A stretch of 64,000 bases of DNA from Loripinus fragilis. Lineage: Eukaryota > Mollusca > Bivalvia > Lucinida > Lucinidae. Position numbers and translations under genes: made by a program. The DNA is taken from assembly GCA_964019695.1 (NCBI GenBank), contig OZ026525.1, positions 87,877,779 through 87,941,778 on the forward strand, given 5' to 3'. Below the pieces are notes generated by a model, which had not been told where the DNA came from, did not search any database, and worked only from the letters and a program-made list of their open reading frames with translations. Positions 1 to 12,559 of the stretch are shown here, piece by piece (within the stretch, counting starts at the first letter, position 1; each line of letters starts with the position of its first letter).

Positions 1-472
1 GTTAATCTGTTGTGAAACACTGTTTTAACCTAAATATCTGAATATAATCTACAAAACTGTCCAAAAATAGTTAGTTTTCTGAAGTATATATCAATTTCAA
101 TTTCAAATACACCCAAAAGACTTAATGCCGTGTCTGTTCGTGTACGTGTACTAAGTGATTGTATATGTTTTACACAAAACCTGTGGACACGTTCCAATGT
201 AAGTAATTCTGTATAGGATAGATTAGCACAATTTTCACAGCCATAGAGAGCTTTCGGTAAAGCTATAGATATTTATAAATTGTCTTACACGTGAGGGGAT
301 GTAAAGCACCATGATTAAAAATACCACTACTTACAAGACTGAGGAAAGTACCTTTTAGCTCGTGGCTTGCATCCTGAATGCTTATTTTCTTGCTAATATA
401 TTTATTATTATTTACCCCAAGGTGCTTATAATTTTCACTTTTTGTTATGAAACTGTTACCTAGATACCAAAC

Positions 473-675
473 TCAGTTTGAATTTTGATAGTTGTTTTTT
501 GTTTCGTTGTACACAATAACTGAGCTTTTAGGAGCTGAATAGTCATATCGCCTCTTACAAGAGTGTGCATAGCATATGCACAGAAAGATAGCAAGGCCAG
601 CTATAGATAATGCTATGAGAACCATATCATCAGCAACGGTAGGGCAACATACATTTATATTTAACATTTTAAAAC
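473..675 (-). CDS. Possible terminal exon of a single-pass membrane protein
   Basis: Read on the minus strand, a frame of about 67 codons ends at a stop at 473. It starts after a possible splice acceptor (catgtag before GTTTTAAAATG) at 676-678. The predicted peptide has a short cysteine-containing N-terminal part (NVCCPTVADD), a 20-residue hydrophobic segment (MVLIALSIAGLAIFLCICYA), a basic stop-transfer HSCKRRY, and a polar tail ending NNYQNSN. That layout fits the end of a type I membrane protein with a short cytoplasmic tail. AATAAA-like sequence lies downstream on the same strand near 400. No upstream exon is in the window and I do not recognise the family. It could be a chance open frame. 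Confidence 0.3.
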
Positions 676-1641
676 CTACATGACATTTGACCAATTGCAT
701 CTGACATGCTTTGTTGCTCAGAAAAACGCTTCAAAGTTGCAACCACTGTGTGAAAAAACAGGGTTTTTTATGCATTTTCCAATTCATTTAATATAGTAGG
801 GGATCCAGTGATTCAAAAATTGGAAAAAAAAGTGGCCGGAAAGTAGCAGAATTTTAGACTATATCCTCAGTTAGTATGGTGTATCAGAAGTGTGAAAACA
901 GATATTGCACAAATTTTAAGTCTTGCAAAAGATGTTTATTTATGGGGTAACCATAGCTAACCTCATGCAGGCTTCATAGGAGGCTTTTCGTTACATTACT
1001 GAAAAGAAAAGTAATTTAGACCAGATAAGTCACATTTCTTACTATCAGCTTATTACCTTACAGTAACTTTATTCGATGAAACAAACTGACAATAAGATTA
1101 AATGATTTACGTCTACGTAATTGTTATATACGTTACTTATATTCAAATATGTTAAAATTGTTTACTTGGCCATGGACTGCCAAAATACTTCTGGAGAGAG
1201 ATTTTTGTACATTAAGATTTTCTTAGCTACTTTATATGTATTATAAAATTTGATGTCTGTTAGCTTTTGATGAATACGTGCATTTACCATGCAACAGCCA
1301 CGTCTAATACGTTGCCATTAGATAATAGGGACACTCCTAGTATAGTGTTATTAACATTTGCATCATTTTCTTACATATCATTATGGTTAATCTTTTAATT
1401 ACATGAAGCTCAATAGAAGAATAATAATATTAGTTTAGGCACCTGGAATTTCTGTTATATACGTTGCTTTCTTTTTTAAAACTATAATTTTTGTGCAATG
1501 GAATGTGTATATGCGTTCAAACAGCTAGTGAGTGCAATAGAAATTGACTACCATCTAAGTGCTCAAAATTAGATTGGAAATCTTGTCTTTTTAAACATTT
1601 AATATGAATGACATATAACATCAACAAAATCATATTTGATT

Positions 1642-2175
1642 CTTCAGACTCTATGATGGTTCCGACTTAAAGACTTATCTATTGATGAGATGATAGGATG
1701 CTTTGGCTTTTGTTGGGCCCTCCGGGGTTTACATGTTGGTTTTCTTTTGCTCCGATATTCAGTTTTATTGTCTGTTGATTCCTTATCTTTGCTTCATCTC
1801 CTCGTTATATCTTGATTTATATGTATTAGGAGATGATGCATTGATAAGTTAGGGGTCTTTCATGCAAACCAAATATCTATGTGTCTTGATTCACATCTGA
1901 ATTAAAGGTGAGGTCGGCGCCGTTAAACCAGTTTAAGCCCGCCAGTAAAATATTTAACTGACCGTTCCAAGGCGGTACTTCTTTTGTGGATCTTTTATGT
2001 TTATTTCTGTCTTGTGTTTGCTATGTCTTTGTGCGCGTCTGTTTATATGTGCTTTGTGGTCACCTGTTGGGAAAGGGCTGACCTTTTGGCTCTCGTTTGT
2101 GGTGTCTGCTGTGAGTTTGTCACTTTCTCATTGGTATCCTGGGTCAGGTGTGGTATTTATGCCCAGTTTTACAGA
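1642..2175 (+). mobile_element. Penelope-like element, 5'-truncated 3' tail (copy 1)
   Basis: The sequence starts with the last codons of the RT ORF found at 48.2-49.5 kb (DSMMVPT then stop). It then follows that element's 3' untranslated region almost base for base, including the blocks tcatgcaaaccaaatatcta and gaccgttccaaggcggtact, and stops before the very 3' end. The two open frames seen here (1984-2184 and 1997-2200) lie inside this untranslated tail and are not genes. Confidence 0.75.
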
Positions 2176-2199
2176 ATTGTTTAGTATGTCATCATTATG

Positions 2200-4040
2200 A
2201 TTATGAGGTCATTTGAGAATCAAATTCGTGATTCTATAACCACGATGGAAATAACAGCACAAAGACTGTTTTACCTCATCTAATGCCAGATGTTCGGTAT
2301 GTATACATTCAAAAATATTTAAGTGTTTCTTAATATTTGAAAATCCATTTATAATCTTAGAAAGTATCATTTTGTTTTCATCGACTCCATTTCTATTTAT
2401 TAGAGCAGTTTTAAAGCTTTTGTTGGAATATTTATGATTTTAAATGTGGTTTATGATAAGTAATTTTGGATACTCTTTTGATTTTTTTTTTTTTTTTTTG
2501 GCGGAAAGAACTTAATGCAAGAGAAATAACCAATATCAATACCAATTAAGATACAATGCACTTTAAATAAGATTCTGTAAACCATTCATTAAAATGTACA
2601 CATTGAGTGACTAAAGGAATGCAAAATAAGGATACTATTTAAATAATGTGGGAAAACGGATCATTCCATAATAGAAATAAACTATTAAGTTTTAAAACTT
2701 AGGACTCACTTTCACTCAGTCTCTGCATGACACCAAATGGAAAGTGCTGCAGCTCTCATGCATCCTATCACTGGCTTAAATGGTCTTCTACTTTCTGCTG
2801 AAACTAAATATTCCAGAAGGACCAATGGTTTGCGCTAGGATTTATTTTTCTTTCGCCACCATTTTCGCCAATCAGATTTTTTGTGCCATTTTCTTTAACT
2901 TAGAGCCAGATTTTTGGCCATTTTTCGCCAAAAAAAAGAGCCAGGTTTTTGAGCATTCTTCGCAAAAAAAAGTCTTCTGTCTTCTGGTGGCTTATTCTAT
3001 ACACATTGATACAATAACTATGGGGTGGTCCATTTTGTATTTAAAGCAGTTGACAGTCTATAAATTGATGTCTATTTGTACCTGAAGATTGTTAATTTTC
3101 TTAACAAACAGGGCAGACACTGAAGACACTGATGAAATGCCACTCTTTGGGTATTCTCTGTTTGCCAAAGTACCTGTTTGCAAGTATTCAGAATGATTAT
3201 TAGCTGTTAAATCTGTTTTAACAGCTAAACGTTACAGATAGTGATCATTGTACTTTGCACATGAATGATGGTGTCAGCAAAAAAATATTAAGACAGTTGA
3301 TAAGTTGATAGTGATGAGATTAATCTTGGTCTTTCCATAGTATATATCAGTTTAAGGTGCGTAAGAGTATTTTTAAGGGTCCTGGATCAGAATATGAAAA
3401 TACAACACTTTATCAATGTACGGAGGAAAGTTTTACCTGATACAAAGACAGCTGGTGTGAAATCCAAGTTCTCTGTGAAAAGAACATACCAAAATAGTGA
3501 GAACGTACACAATATCTTAAACAATTGACCTGGTTTCACTTAGATTCACAAATGATACGTGCTGGACATCCACCCGTAAAACTAAGTTCTAGGCCGAGTG
3601 CTACTTATCAAGTGCTGCTTATAAAAATGCCAGTTTTATGCTATTGAATTAGCTAAAACTTCTGACACCAAAACAATCTTGGACCTAATTTGGATGAAAA
3701 TACTTAATAGTGATAGTCAATGCGTTTTTAGAATAATTCTGGTGGAAAACTGCGGTTTGTAATACCTAACTGGAATATTTTATTTGAAATCACTTATGAA
3801 TCAAAACTGACTAAACACATTTCATGCAAATTTTAACACTGTTACCGGTGCCCAAATTTCATGAAATTTTACATGCATAAAGAAGATGTATTTGACCTAC
3901 TTTTCTGAAAATATTATGGGTTGACAAAAACTGGATCATGGTAAATATTAAGACAGAATCCCCTATAGACACTAACTTAAGTGTTCAATATGGGAATAAA
4001 TCAAATTTTGATGGGTCAAAAAAAGCAGATCTAGATCTAT
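2200..4040. other. No recognisable gene or element
   Basis: This stretch is AT-rich. It includes a T run near 2470-2500 and a small run of imperfect 'tttttcgccaaaaaaaag' words near 2850-2970. The 101-codon frame at 2780-3085 covers that repetitive part, has no domain I know and looks like chance. Confidence 0.5.
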
Positions 4041-4043
4041 TCA

Positions 4044-4455
4044 TATACATTTGAGTCCTTATCTTTGCTTTATCTCCTTTTTATATCTTGATTTATATGT
4101 TCTAGGAAATGATGCATTGATAACATAGGGGTCTTTCATGCAAACCAAATATCTATGTGTCTTGATCCACATCTGAACTACGGGTGAGGTTGGTGCACCT
4201 TAAAACCGGTTTAAGCCCTCCAGTAAAATATTTTTACTGACCGTTCCAAGGCGGTGCTTCTTTTCTGGATCATTCATCTTATTTCTGTCTTGTTTTGTTA
4301 CGCTTTCATGCACGTCTGTTTGTTGATGCCTTGTTGTCACCTGCTGGGAAAGCGCTGACCCATTGGCTCTCGTTTGTGATGTCTTATTGTGATGTTGTCA
4401 CTTTCTCATTTGCTTGATTGTATCGATTCCTGATCTTTGCCCTCTTTCTTACTTT
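4044..4455 (+). mobile_element. Penelope-like element 3' tail (copy 2)
   Basis: This matches the 3' untranslated region at 49.6-50.03 kb, from 'gagtccttatctttgcttta' through 'gtatcgattcctgatctttg'. It diverges more than copy 1 and contains no coding part. Confidence 0.7.
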
Positions 4456-4771
4456 AAATTCCACACATATTTTTCTTCACTATTCTAATATGCAAATTTT
4501 TGCTTGAATATTAATGCCAACATTAGAAAATAAGAAAAACTGATAGAAAAAAATGAAGGGATGTATCAACAGCATTACCTTTATGTCAGTTGTAAACTAT
4601 CCTAGACTACCAAACTTTGTAGAAAATAAAGCCAAGACATAGTAATGTTACACATTGGTCCGAAATGTAAATATTCTAATTTGCAAATTTGTGAATATTG
4701 ATTCAAACATAAGAAATAGAAGTACAATGGTAGAACTATTTAGGGGGCTAACCTATAAAATTACCTATATG

Positions 4772-6218
4772 CAGTGCCGGACCTAAGGGGGGGGCCTGGG
4801 GGGCACGTGCCCCCCCCCCCCCCGAAGAGGCTGTGAGTGCCCTTAAAAAGCCAACTTTTTTCACGCATTATATATATGAAATTGCGAGTATATACGGTAA
4901 TGCATAATTGGGAAAGATAACTTATAACATAACAGGTCTGCTGAAAGAAAATGTGGTCGTGGGGGCACAGACAAGGCTGTGAGTGTGACCCGGGCTTGTC
5001 AATGATGGGATTTTAAATCTCCTGTAGTCTGGTCGCCGAGGCTAAAACATTTTTTTGCCCCCTCCCAGTCCAAAACAAAAAAAAACGGAAATTTGGAGTG
5101 TGTTGGGGTGGGGCACTTATCCCCAGTCCCAAGGCTGTGGGGCTGGAGTGTGTGCCCCCCCCCCCCAAATCTTCCATTCCGTCGACGCTTCCATTGCAAA
5201 TCTCATGTAGTCTAGTAGTGGCAAAGCGAAAAAGTAATAGCTGTGCCCCCCCCCCCCCCCTCCTCCGATCAGACTCAGAGAAATTAAGAGAGCCCAAGTC
5301 CCTAGGCTCCTGCCGCGCTGGGCCTATGTTTTTGGGCTGGGGGTGAATGAAAAAGTACAAAATACAGGGGAAAATATGCCCAGTTTTTTCTTAGGTATGT
5401 ACTTTGTTTTCAAATTTTAAGCCCCCCATCCCCTTCACAAGGGTTCTGCTGTTTTTTAGACTGACTCTGACTTACATTGCAACTGCTGTGCCCCCCCCCC
5501 CCCCCACATGGGAACCTTACTAAAGTTCCAAGAGGACGACAAGAAAATGCAAAATAATAGTTAGGAACAAGGTGTTTGAGTCCCAGGGGGTGGGTACTCT
5601 CAATTTTTCTTCATACGTAGGCTCGGGCCCAGCATCTACCGTTCACCCCAAAATAAATACATGTATCAAGAATTTTAAGCACCCTAAAAATATTCGAAAT
5701 TTTAGCCACCCAAAGAATATCCCTAATTCTGTATCTTGACCTTAATAAAAGACCATAAAATGCATAGAAATGACCCCTAAATATAGCCCAATTTTGTGAT
5801 GACCCCAAAAAAACATCCACAAAAGATTCATACCCAAAAGAATATTCATTTTTCTGAAAAACCCCAAAAACATTGAAATTCAAAATATTGAACCCAAAAA
5901 AATTAGCCCGAGCCTACGTACGTATGAAAATATCAGAATCCCCCCCCCCCCACACACACACACCTCGGGTTTGAGTGTCTAACCTTACTTAAAATTGAGG
6001 TTATAGAATATGGAAAAAAGGGCTTCAAAATGGCTTGAAACGCATTCTCAGAGACATAGACTTTTAAAAAATTTCCCGGGAGAGCTCCCCCGGACCCCCT
6101 CCAATGAGCGGGGGGTTCCAACCCCCTCTCATACTCTCTTGCGCCGCTCGCATCAAGCTTTCGGCTTCAAGTGCCCCCCCCCCCCCCCCCCGTGAAAAAA
6201 CCTCTGGGTCCAGCCCTG
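4772..6218. mobile_element. CAG-ended TIR element rich in poly-C/poly-G runs
   Basis: The left end reads CAGTGCCGGACCTA. The right end, reverse complemented, reads CAGGGCTGGACCCA. Between them are at least five C runs of 10-18 bases (near 4801, 5155, 5246, 5489, 5941, 6172). CAG-initiated ends are typical of hAT-type elements, but no clean 8-bp duplication is present (flanks cctatatg and atatgtca). The ORFs at 5000-5360 and 5930-6270 are proline/glycine artefacts of the homopolymers. Confidence 0.45.
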
Positions 6219-7069
6219 ATATGTCAGCTTCTAACTCTCCTAGACTACCAAACTTGGTACCAAATAAATACAAGATATAGTGATTTGATCAAATGGTTAT
6301 ACGGCTATATATACGAATTATCTAATTTGCATATTCAGGAATATTTAAGAAAATATAAGAAATAAGGCAAAAATACTAGAAATTTAAAATGTGGTGTCAC
6401 CTAAAAGTTAATCTATATTTTAGCTGACATATCCGTGACTATCAAACATGGTACAAAATAAAAGTTGAGATATGGAACGTAGATTCAATGATTAGATATA
6501 AAACTGATCTTATTTGCATACTCATGAATATATCAGAAACAATAAAAAGAAAGAACACAGAAAGATAAAAATAGTTCTAGGAATTAACTTGCGGACAAGT
6601 TAAGAAGAGTAGGATAAATAGCAGCTGACATATGCGTAATTCTGCAAGTACACCTCATTATTTTTTCTATGGTTTTCTCTTATTCCATTTTTTTTATTAA
6701 AATTAATAAGTAGGAATGTTAGAAAAATTGCATAATGGAGCATTAGGTTGAAGTCCAACGTTTGGCAATTATTTGGTACCAAGACTGGTTGCCTGAAATA
6801 ATTCGCAACTGAGATGTGGGTAACTTTATGTGTACACCCTCTTATATTTTACGAGTTTGCTTTTATTTCTATTGTATTCATTAATTATCATGAATATGCA
6901 AATGTGATAATTATCGTACTTGACTGCTACGACCCAACCAAACTTCAGTAGAGCCAATTATCTTCGAGTTGAGTCCGGTTTCATCCTTTAGAACGATGAG
7001 GTAAGTTTTGACAAAAAGTAAGCCGCGCCTAATATGCACAAATAATGGAAACTATGATACAAGAGGGTT

Positions 7070-7360
7070 TGGAAGGGGGGTCTGGTATTCACTATTCATT
7101 AAAAATTTAGACCATTATTCATCTCATTAAAATTTTGGGTTATTCATTAAAATTTGACCAATTATGCATTAAAAGTAAGAAAGGTGGCCAAGAAATCTGA
7201 TTATTCACTATCCATTATTTTTTTCTTCAATTCATTAAAAGAGCAGGATTATTCATTAATTTTTAGGCCCTCATTATTCACTATTCATTATTTTTTTGCT
7301 CATTATTCACTATACATTATAAAAAAGGGCCATTATTCACTAATCATTATACCCCATCCA
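7070..7360. repeat. Degenerate ATTCATT-rich minisatellite
   Basis: There are about twenty words of the form attcattaaaa or attattcactattcatt in 290 bases, with irregular spacing. The 95-codon frame through it is a repeat artefact. Confidence 0.65.
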
Positions 7361-7689
7361 GACCCTCATACAAGGCCGTTTGAAAGCGTGACAAAACCAT
7401 CAAACTTATTGCGTTCGAAGATGAAGATCAGCCTGCAATAACCACGCCCATGCACATGCTCACGTCATAAATTTAGATTAAAAATTCAGATTCAAGACTA
7501 AATTCAATGAATCAACGCTACCCATGGCCCAAGTTCATGCTCTAAGCTTAATGTATACCTTCCGAACGGCCAGACAGGTTTTGATAGAAACAAGTAAGAG
7601 AACGGTACCTTTTTTGACGCTAAGAGTCACTTGTATTCCGATTTCCTTGAAACCCAGTTTGACGGCAAATTTGAATGCTTTATATCACT

Positions 7690-8095
7690 GTATGTTTAAA
7701 CCTTAATAATATTACGCATTTCAGCAGACGACTTTTGAAAACACAACAATACAATTGGGTTCTTTTCAGATGCAATACATGCGAAGCTTACACAAATAAT
7801 GTACCAGTAGAAGCCTTTGTCAGCTTCTGCTGATAAGCTTTGCAAACAGTTTGGACCCAGATCAGGCCCGACACATTGTCGGGCCTGATCTGGATCCAAG
7901 CTGTTTGACACTCTGATAGTATTTCTGAAATAGTCATTTCGAAAACAATCAGCAGACGACAAAAATAACATGCAATTAACATTATCCAACATGCAAAGAG
8001 TTGATATCTCCAGCGAATCAACAAATATGCTATTAAAACAAAGACAATTTATATTGTCATTTTCTTTAGTTTTGATTAACACTTTAAAGACCTAT
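7690..8095. mobile_element. MITE-like element with a hairpin core
   Basis: A strong palindrome at about 7855-7905 pairs ccagatcaggcccgacaca with its complement (tgtcgggcctgatctgg). Flanking words (cagcagacgac, tgcaaagag) recur at 29.3-29.5 and 37.4-37.6 kb, so this belongs to an interspersed family. The ORFs at 7696-8082 and 7788-8024 fall within it. Confidence 0.5.
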
Positions 8096-8847
8096 ATTCC
8101 TACATATGGCTTAAGACTTAAGATATGTGCCAGACGACAATGAAATTCCTAAAGAACTGACATAAATTTGATATTAAAGTGTTCCATATCTTTTTGATAA
8201 AAGTGCATTGTATAGATAAAAGTTTATCCATTTAAACGCTGCTTATAATATGGAGCAGGCATCCTTGGCGGTTTTCCCTTGAAAATTGTGTATGAAGATT
8301 TTTTAGTATTATTTCATGTCCGAGGCTGGGTCCGAGGCTGCACATACATGTATACATATCGCATGGGCGAGTTGTTACGGCTCAATCGAACCTGCGCAGG
8401 TAGGCATATCTCATCACAGCATTCACTGCTTGCGAAACATAGCGTAGAAAATGACTTCAGTTTTACACATATAGTCTACATTGCAGTGGTATAAATTACA
8501 TGTAAAAACGGACATCGCAGTAATGTAAAAAGTACTCATGGATGAAAAGAAACGCGCAAAAAAAAGTTAAGATACGTGTATATTTTCATAGTACTTAACA
8601 GTGTGTCGGTGCTGTCTTCCTGGGTGATTAAGCTTGTAAAAGTCCAATCGAAATTCCTGATAATAAAAAGCGTTCAGACAATTCGCTTCATTTAATATCC
8701 TCAAATTATTAGGCAAATGTGCAATGTTCATACCTGCTCTTCGCTATATAATATCAAACTAGGCAAACTTGTAATTCAAATGCCAATCAGATGAACGTAT
8801 CTTTATACATTTGCCATTAGAATTACGCGTTTCCCGCAACACGGCTA

Positions 8848-9033
8848 CAGGCCTTTAGATAAGTGTGCGTAACAGGAAAATCAGTTTCTTATTTCTTTAG
8901 CAAAACATATGTTGTGGGTACTCAAAAGAACCGTCTCAATAAGACGGTTCTTTTGAGCACCCAAAAAATATGCTAAAATTATGGGTAAGGAAATATTTAC
9001 AATTTTACGCAGTTTTTTGTGTATCTTAACCTG
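8848..9033. mobile_element. Hairpin MITE (AACCGTCTC family), full-length copy
   Basis: The ends are CAGGCCTTTAGATAAG and, reverse complemented, CAGGTTAAGATACAC, each followed by a TGCGTAA word. The centre is a near-perfect hairpin: tgggtactcaaaagaaccg, then tct-caa-taaga, then cggttcttttgagcaccca. At least nine further copies or fragments occur in this window. CAGG ends suggest a hAT-type mobiliser. There is no ORF. Confidence 0.7.
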
Positions 9034-9391
9034 TGGGCAAATGAAGTTTTAATAAAACCCTTTAAAATAAACACTTACTGTTGATACGATTCTATCCATT
9101 AAACGCTGAAATTACATCTGACCATCTTACAAAGCTCAGACACTCTTAAGTAACCTGATTACACAATAAAAAAGGGATTAGTTACATAAAATAAACATTA
9201 ATTGGTCTAAATATATTGAAAAGGTATACACAGAAAGCATAACAAAGGAGTTTATTGCTGGAATGTTTAATTAGGGGTATAAATGTTTTGTTGTAAACAG
9301 AACAAGTTTTATCTTTCAAAGAAAAGCAAATAAAGTTTATCATGCTTTAGGGCGTTTAGTTACTATAGTTTCAAGTTTATTTATCTCACCC

Positions 9392-9603
9392 AGGTAAGGG
9401 GAAATGTCGGGTATATTCCGACAGACAGCTAAATTCGGACAGCCACCTTGTTTGTTTCATAGTTCAATCATTGGAATAAAAACTAAATTAATCAAGCAAA
9501 CAGTGAAAATCCTGATAAGGAGCCGTCTCATCTGGATTTCCACTGTTTGCAAATGTGTGTCCGAATTTACCTGATGTCCGAAGTTACCCGACTTTACCCT
9601 ATA
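9392..9603. mobile_element. MITE with long imperfect TIRs
   Basis: The left arm (aaggggaaatgtcgggtata...aaattcggacag) is complementary to the right arm (tgtccgaatttacc...acccgactttaccct). The inverted repeat is about 45 bp and imperfect, and the interior has no ORF. Confidence 0.6.
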
Positions 9604-10186
9604 CATAAAAATAACAACACGAGGGGCAAGAACACATACATGTAAGCAATTGTGGAGAACAGGAAAAGAACTCTATAAGCATTTATGCTTTCGTTCTAAT
9701 CCTTTGTATGTTTACAATGTACGTATGTTGTATATCATTTGTATTAATTGAATAAAATATGTTTAAACTTATTGTGAAGTGAGACTATGGCAGCACAAAT
9801 GGCTCCAGGATCATCTAAAAGGACAAGGAAGGAAAAACAAATATCAAAGAAAAAATATCAATAGCGTAGCCAGGATCAAAAGGGGGGGGGGGGGGTATTG
9901 AAACGAACAGTGATTCTTATCAATTGCGTCCCTTTTCGAAATAGATATGTTTTAAAGGAAATAAATAGCTCACTCCTTGAGGTATACTCAGCGTCAGTAA
10001 AAAGTTACCAGTTTCTAAATTTCGATATTTTGGAAAAAATATAATACATCTCTGTGGATACTTTTACGTTCATGTTTCTGGTCAACGACAGACTGCTTTG
10101 GAGGGATAAAAGACTTCCACGAGCCCTGGAACTACAGTGCATGTGATGCGCGTGTATTTTATGTTTTTCGCAGTTTTTTTAGAATT

Positions 10187-10254
10187 TGAAATCATCATTT
10201 TCAGAAGACAACATGCCAGTTGAAATCATCATTTTCAGAAGACAACATGCCAGT
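10187..10254. repeat. Exact 34-bp tandem duplication
   Basis: The unit starting TGAAATCATCATTTTCAG occurs twice in succession with 34-bp period and no visible mismatch. Nearby (9886-9898, 10510-10530) are G-rich runs like those at the ends of the poly-C/G elements. Confidence 0.8.
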
Positions 10255-11179
10255 ACATGCCCTAGACGTTTTCTTTGATAACGCCACCAAATTGGTCTGG
10301 ATTATCCCATTACACGAAACTTACAAAGTCCTAGGGATTATTTTCACACCTCACCATCGCATATCACCGCTTCTTTTCGGTAAACAGCCGAAGTCGTCGG
10401 AAATTACCAATCGATTGTCACCGGCTTCAGACGGGTGAAGTTTACGAATATTCCACCTGTTTGAAAATTTCCTTGTTGGACACGTATATTTCTGTGATTT
10501 TTCAGGGTAGGGTGGGGGTGGGGGTCCGGAAAGCCTCTATTTTTGTGACTTTACAGAATGATCCCGACCCACTCCTCCCTCCTACTGGATCTGCCCATTA
10601 ACACTATTTCCACATTATTTGATTTCCTGTGATAAATAAAAGTTTTCATTACGCACGTGTATAACTGCATAATGAGAACTATGCATTATGAGACTAGTAT
10701 CTAATAATGATAAAGGCCTCAGCACCAGGTGATAATCATTATACATGCATCTTCTAAGCGTGAAAATAAAATGGTTCGATCAAGCACACAACTTCAAACA
10801 TAGAACGACCGAGAAATATATCAATCATATATCTGCGTTTATAAATGATTCTGTATCCAGCAAAATGTAGACACAACAATCTGTCAAATCAGTCTACACA
10901 TCCGCCCAGTCTCTGCTCTGAGTCTTAGATTTTCTCCAGAAGAAACATACGACCCTTGGCTACTACATGTAGTACTCACCAAGTGCTAATCACAGACTCT
11001 GACCAGACTGCGAGGATGCGCAGGATGATCTGAGCCTTCGATGTAAGCATTTGCCCACTCGTATACATGTATCCCATTTATAAATGTAGATACATCAAGG
11101 ATATTTCCTCATTCTGTGCTTACTCGAACTATTCTCTTTTCGATTTTTGTCAGATTTCCGCTGAATACTGGATATTGGC

Positions 11180-12044
11180 GCACTCGAACAGCGCAATCAT
11201 CGCGTAATGGTTGCAGTCGACGAGTGCACAAAATAGTGTACCTAGCTGTTAAAAAGGGCAATATTTTGGTCAATATTTTACTTCTGAAAATATTCATTGC
11301 AAATTATTGTCAGCTATGACATTTTATCTATTTTACAAATTTTTGTGGGTTAAGTGATATTCGCTACAGCGCCAAATGTATGCCAAAACTGTGATTTTTT
11401 CCTTAAAAAGAGAATGGGAGAAAAGTTTGCTTATGTTCTGAAATTTATGTTTACTTTAACCACATGCAAAATAACAGTACTTTAATTGGAAAAAAATTCG
11501 AAATCTGAGGATGGAGTATTTTGAAAGTTATTCAAGCTTTTCATACTGTACGCATATATCGGGTGTCCTGGCCCAGTGGTCGGGTCATTGACTGCAACAT
11601 ATTGATTTTATATTGACACTCGGCTACTGTGCCAGAACGCCCGATATATATAAATATGCGTATAGTATGATAAGTTTGAATAACTTTCAAAATGCTTTTA
11701 CCTCGGATTTCAAACTTTGTGTACATTAAAGGACTGGTAGTTTGCATTTTATCGAAAGTAAGCATAAATTCCAGAGCATAAGCAAAAATTTCTTTCATCC
11801 TCTTTTTTAGGAGAAAATCACATTTTTGGCATAACTCTGGCGCTATAACGACTATCACTCAACCCGCAAAAAATTTGTTAAGCTAATACACAACTGGGTT
11901 TATAAGTGATAATAATTCGCAATGAATATTTCCAGAGGTAAAACTTTGGCCAAAATATGACCCCTTTTAACAGTAAGGCACACTATTTTGTGCACTCGTC
12001 GACTACAACTACATGTACCACGCGATGACTGCACTGTTCGAGTA
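11180..12044. mobile_element. Long fold-back (palindromic) element
   Basis: The left arm (about 11180-11570) is the reverse complement of the right arm (about 11650-12044) through most of its length. Matched blocks include cgacgagtgcacaaaatagt, caatattttggtcaatattt and the complement of aaaattcgaaatctgagg. The roughly 75-bp loop contains ctggcccagtggtcgggtca, which resembles a Pol III box A. The 105-codon ORF at 11541-11858 spans loop and arm and is not a gene. Confidence 0.7.
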
Positions 12045-12149
12045 CAGCGGTTCTCTGCGTGGATCTGATGCTATTTGGTTTCAATGTAAACATGTTAGAT
12101 TTGACCAATGTTGAATTCGCCCTCGAACTCTTCACAAGTTGTATGTAAA

Positions 12150-12530
12150 GTTATTATCATATGACGTCGCGTCTGGGAGTGAAATAACGCCATGCAATAA
12201 AATCTGTAAACCACTAGTGGTTTATCGATTTTCGGGAAACGTTATGACGCCCATAACAACGTTGCGTACATAATGACCAAATTATAACGTTTTTACGGCA
12301 GAAATGTGATTTCAAAGTAATCTTAATGTCATATGATAAATAGAATCTAACATTCGTGCTCTTGTAATATTGAATTTATTAAACTCGTTGCAAAAAAGAG
12401 ATAAAATGCTCGGCAAGCCTCGCATTTTATCACTTTTCCCCAACTCGTTTAATAAATTCAATAAAACATGAGCACTCATGTAAGATCCTCTATATATTAG
12501 TGACCATGACAAGATAGTGATCACTGTCTG
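12150..12530. repeat. Interspersed repeat with palindromic core (copy 1)
   Basis: This shares catatgacgtcgcg, gaaataacgccatgca, ccactagtggttta and the palindrome around aaactcgttgcaaaa / ccaactcgtttaataaa with 52045-52380. A shorter piece is at 18505-18570. The inner hairpin pairs attgaatttattaaactcg with the sequence at 12440-12465. The 70-codon ORF here is a shadow. Confidence 0.65.
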
Positions 12531-12559
12531 ACGGTTCTTTTGGCCTAGAAATGAGGCAG

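Noticed and set aside
5013..5360. 115-codon minus-strand ORF and its neighbours
   Set aside because: The frame is driven by poly-G/C runs and reads as glycine/proline strings; no conserved motif.
11541..11858. 105-codon ORF
   Set aside because: It lies within the arms and loop of a fold-back element; arm sequence on the other side gives the matching frame.
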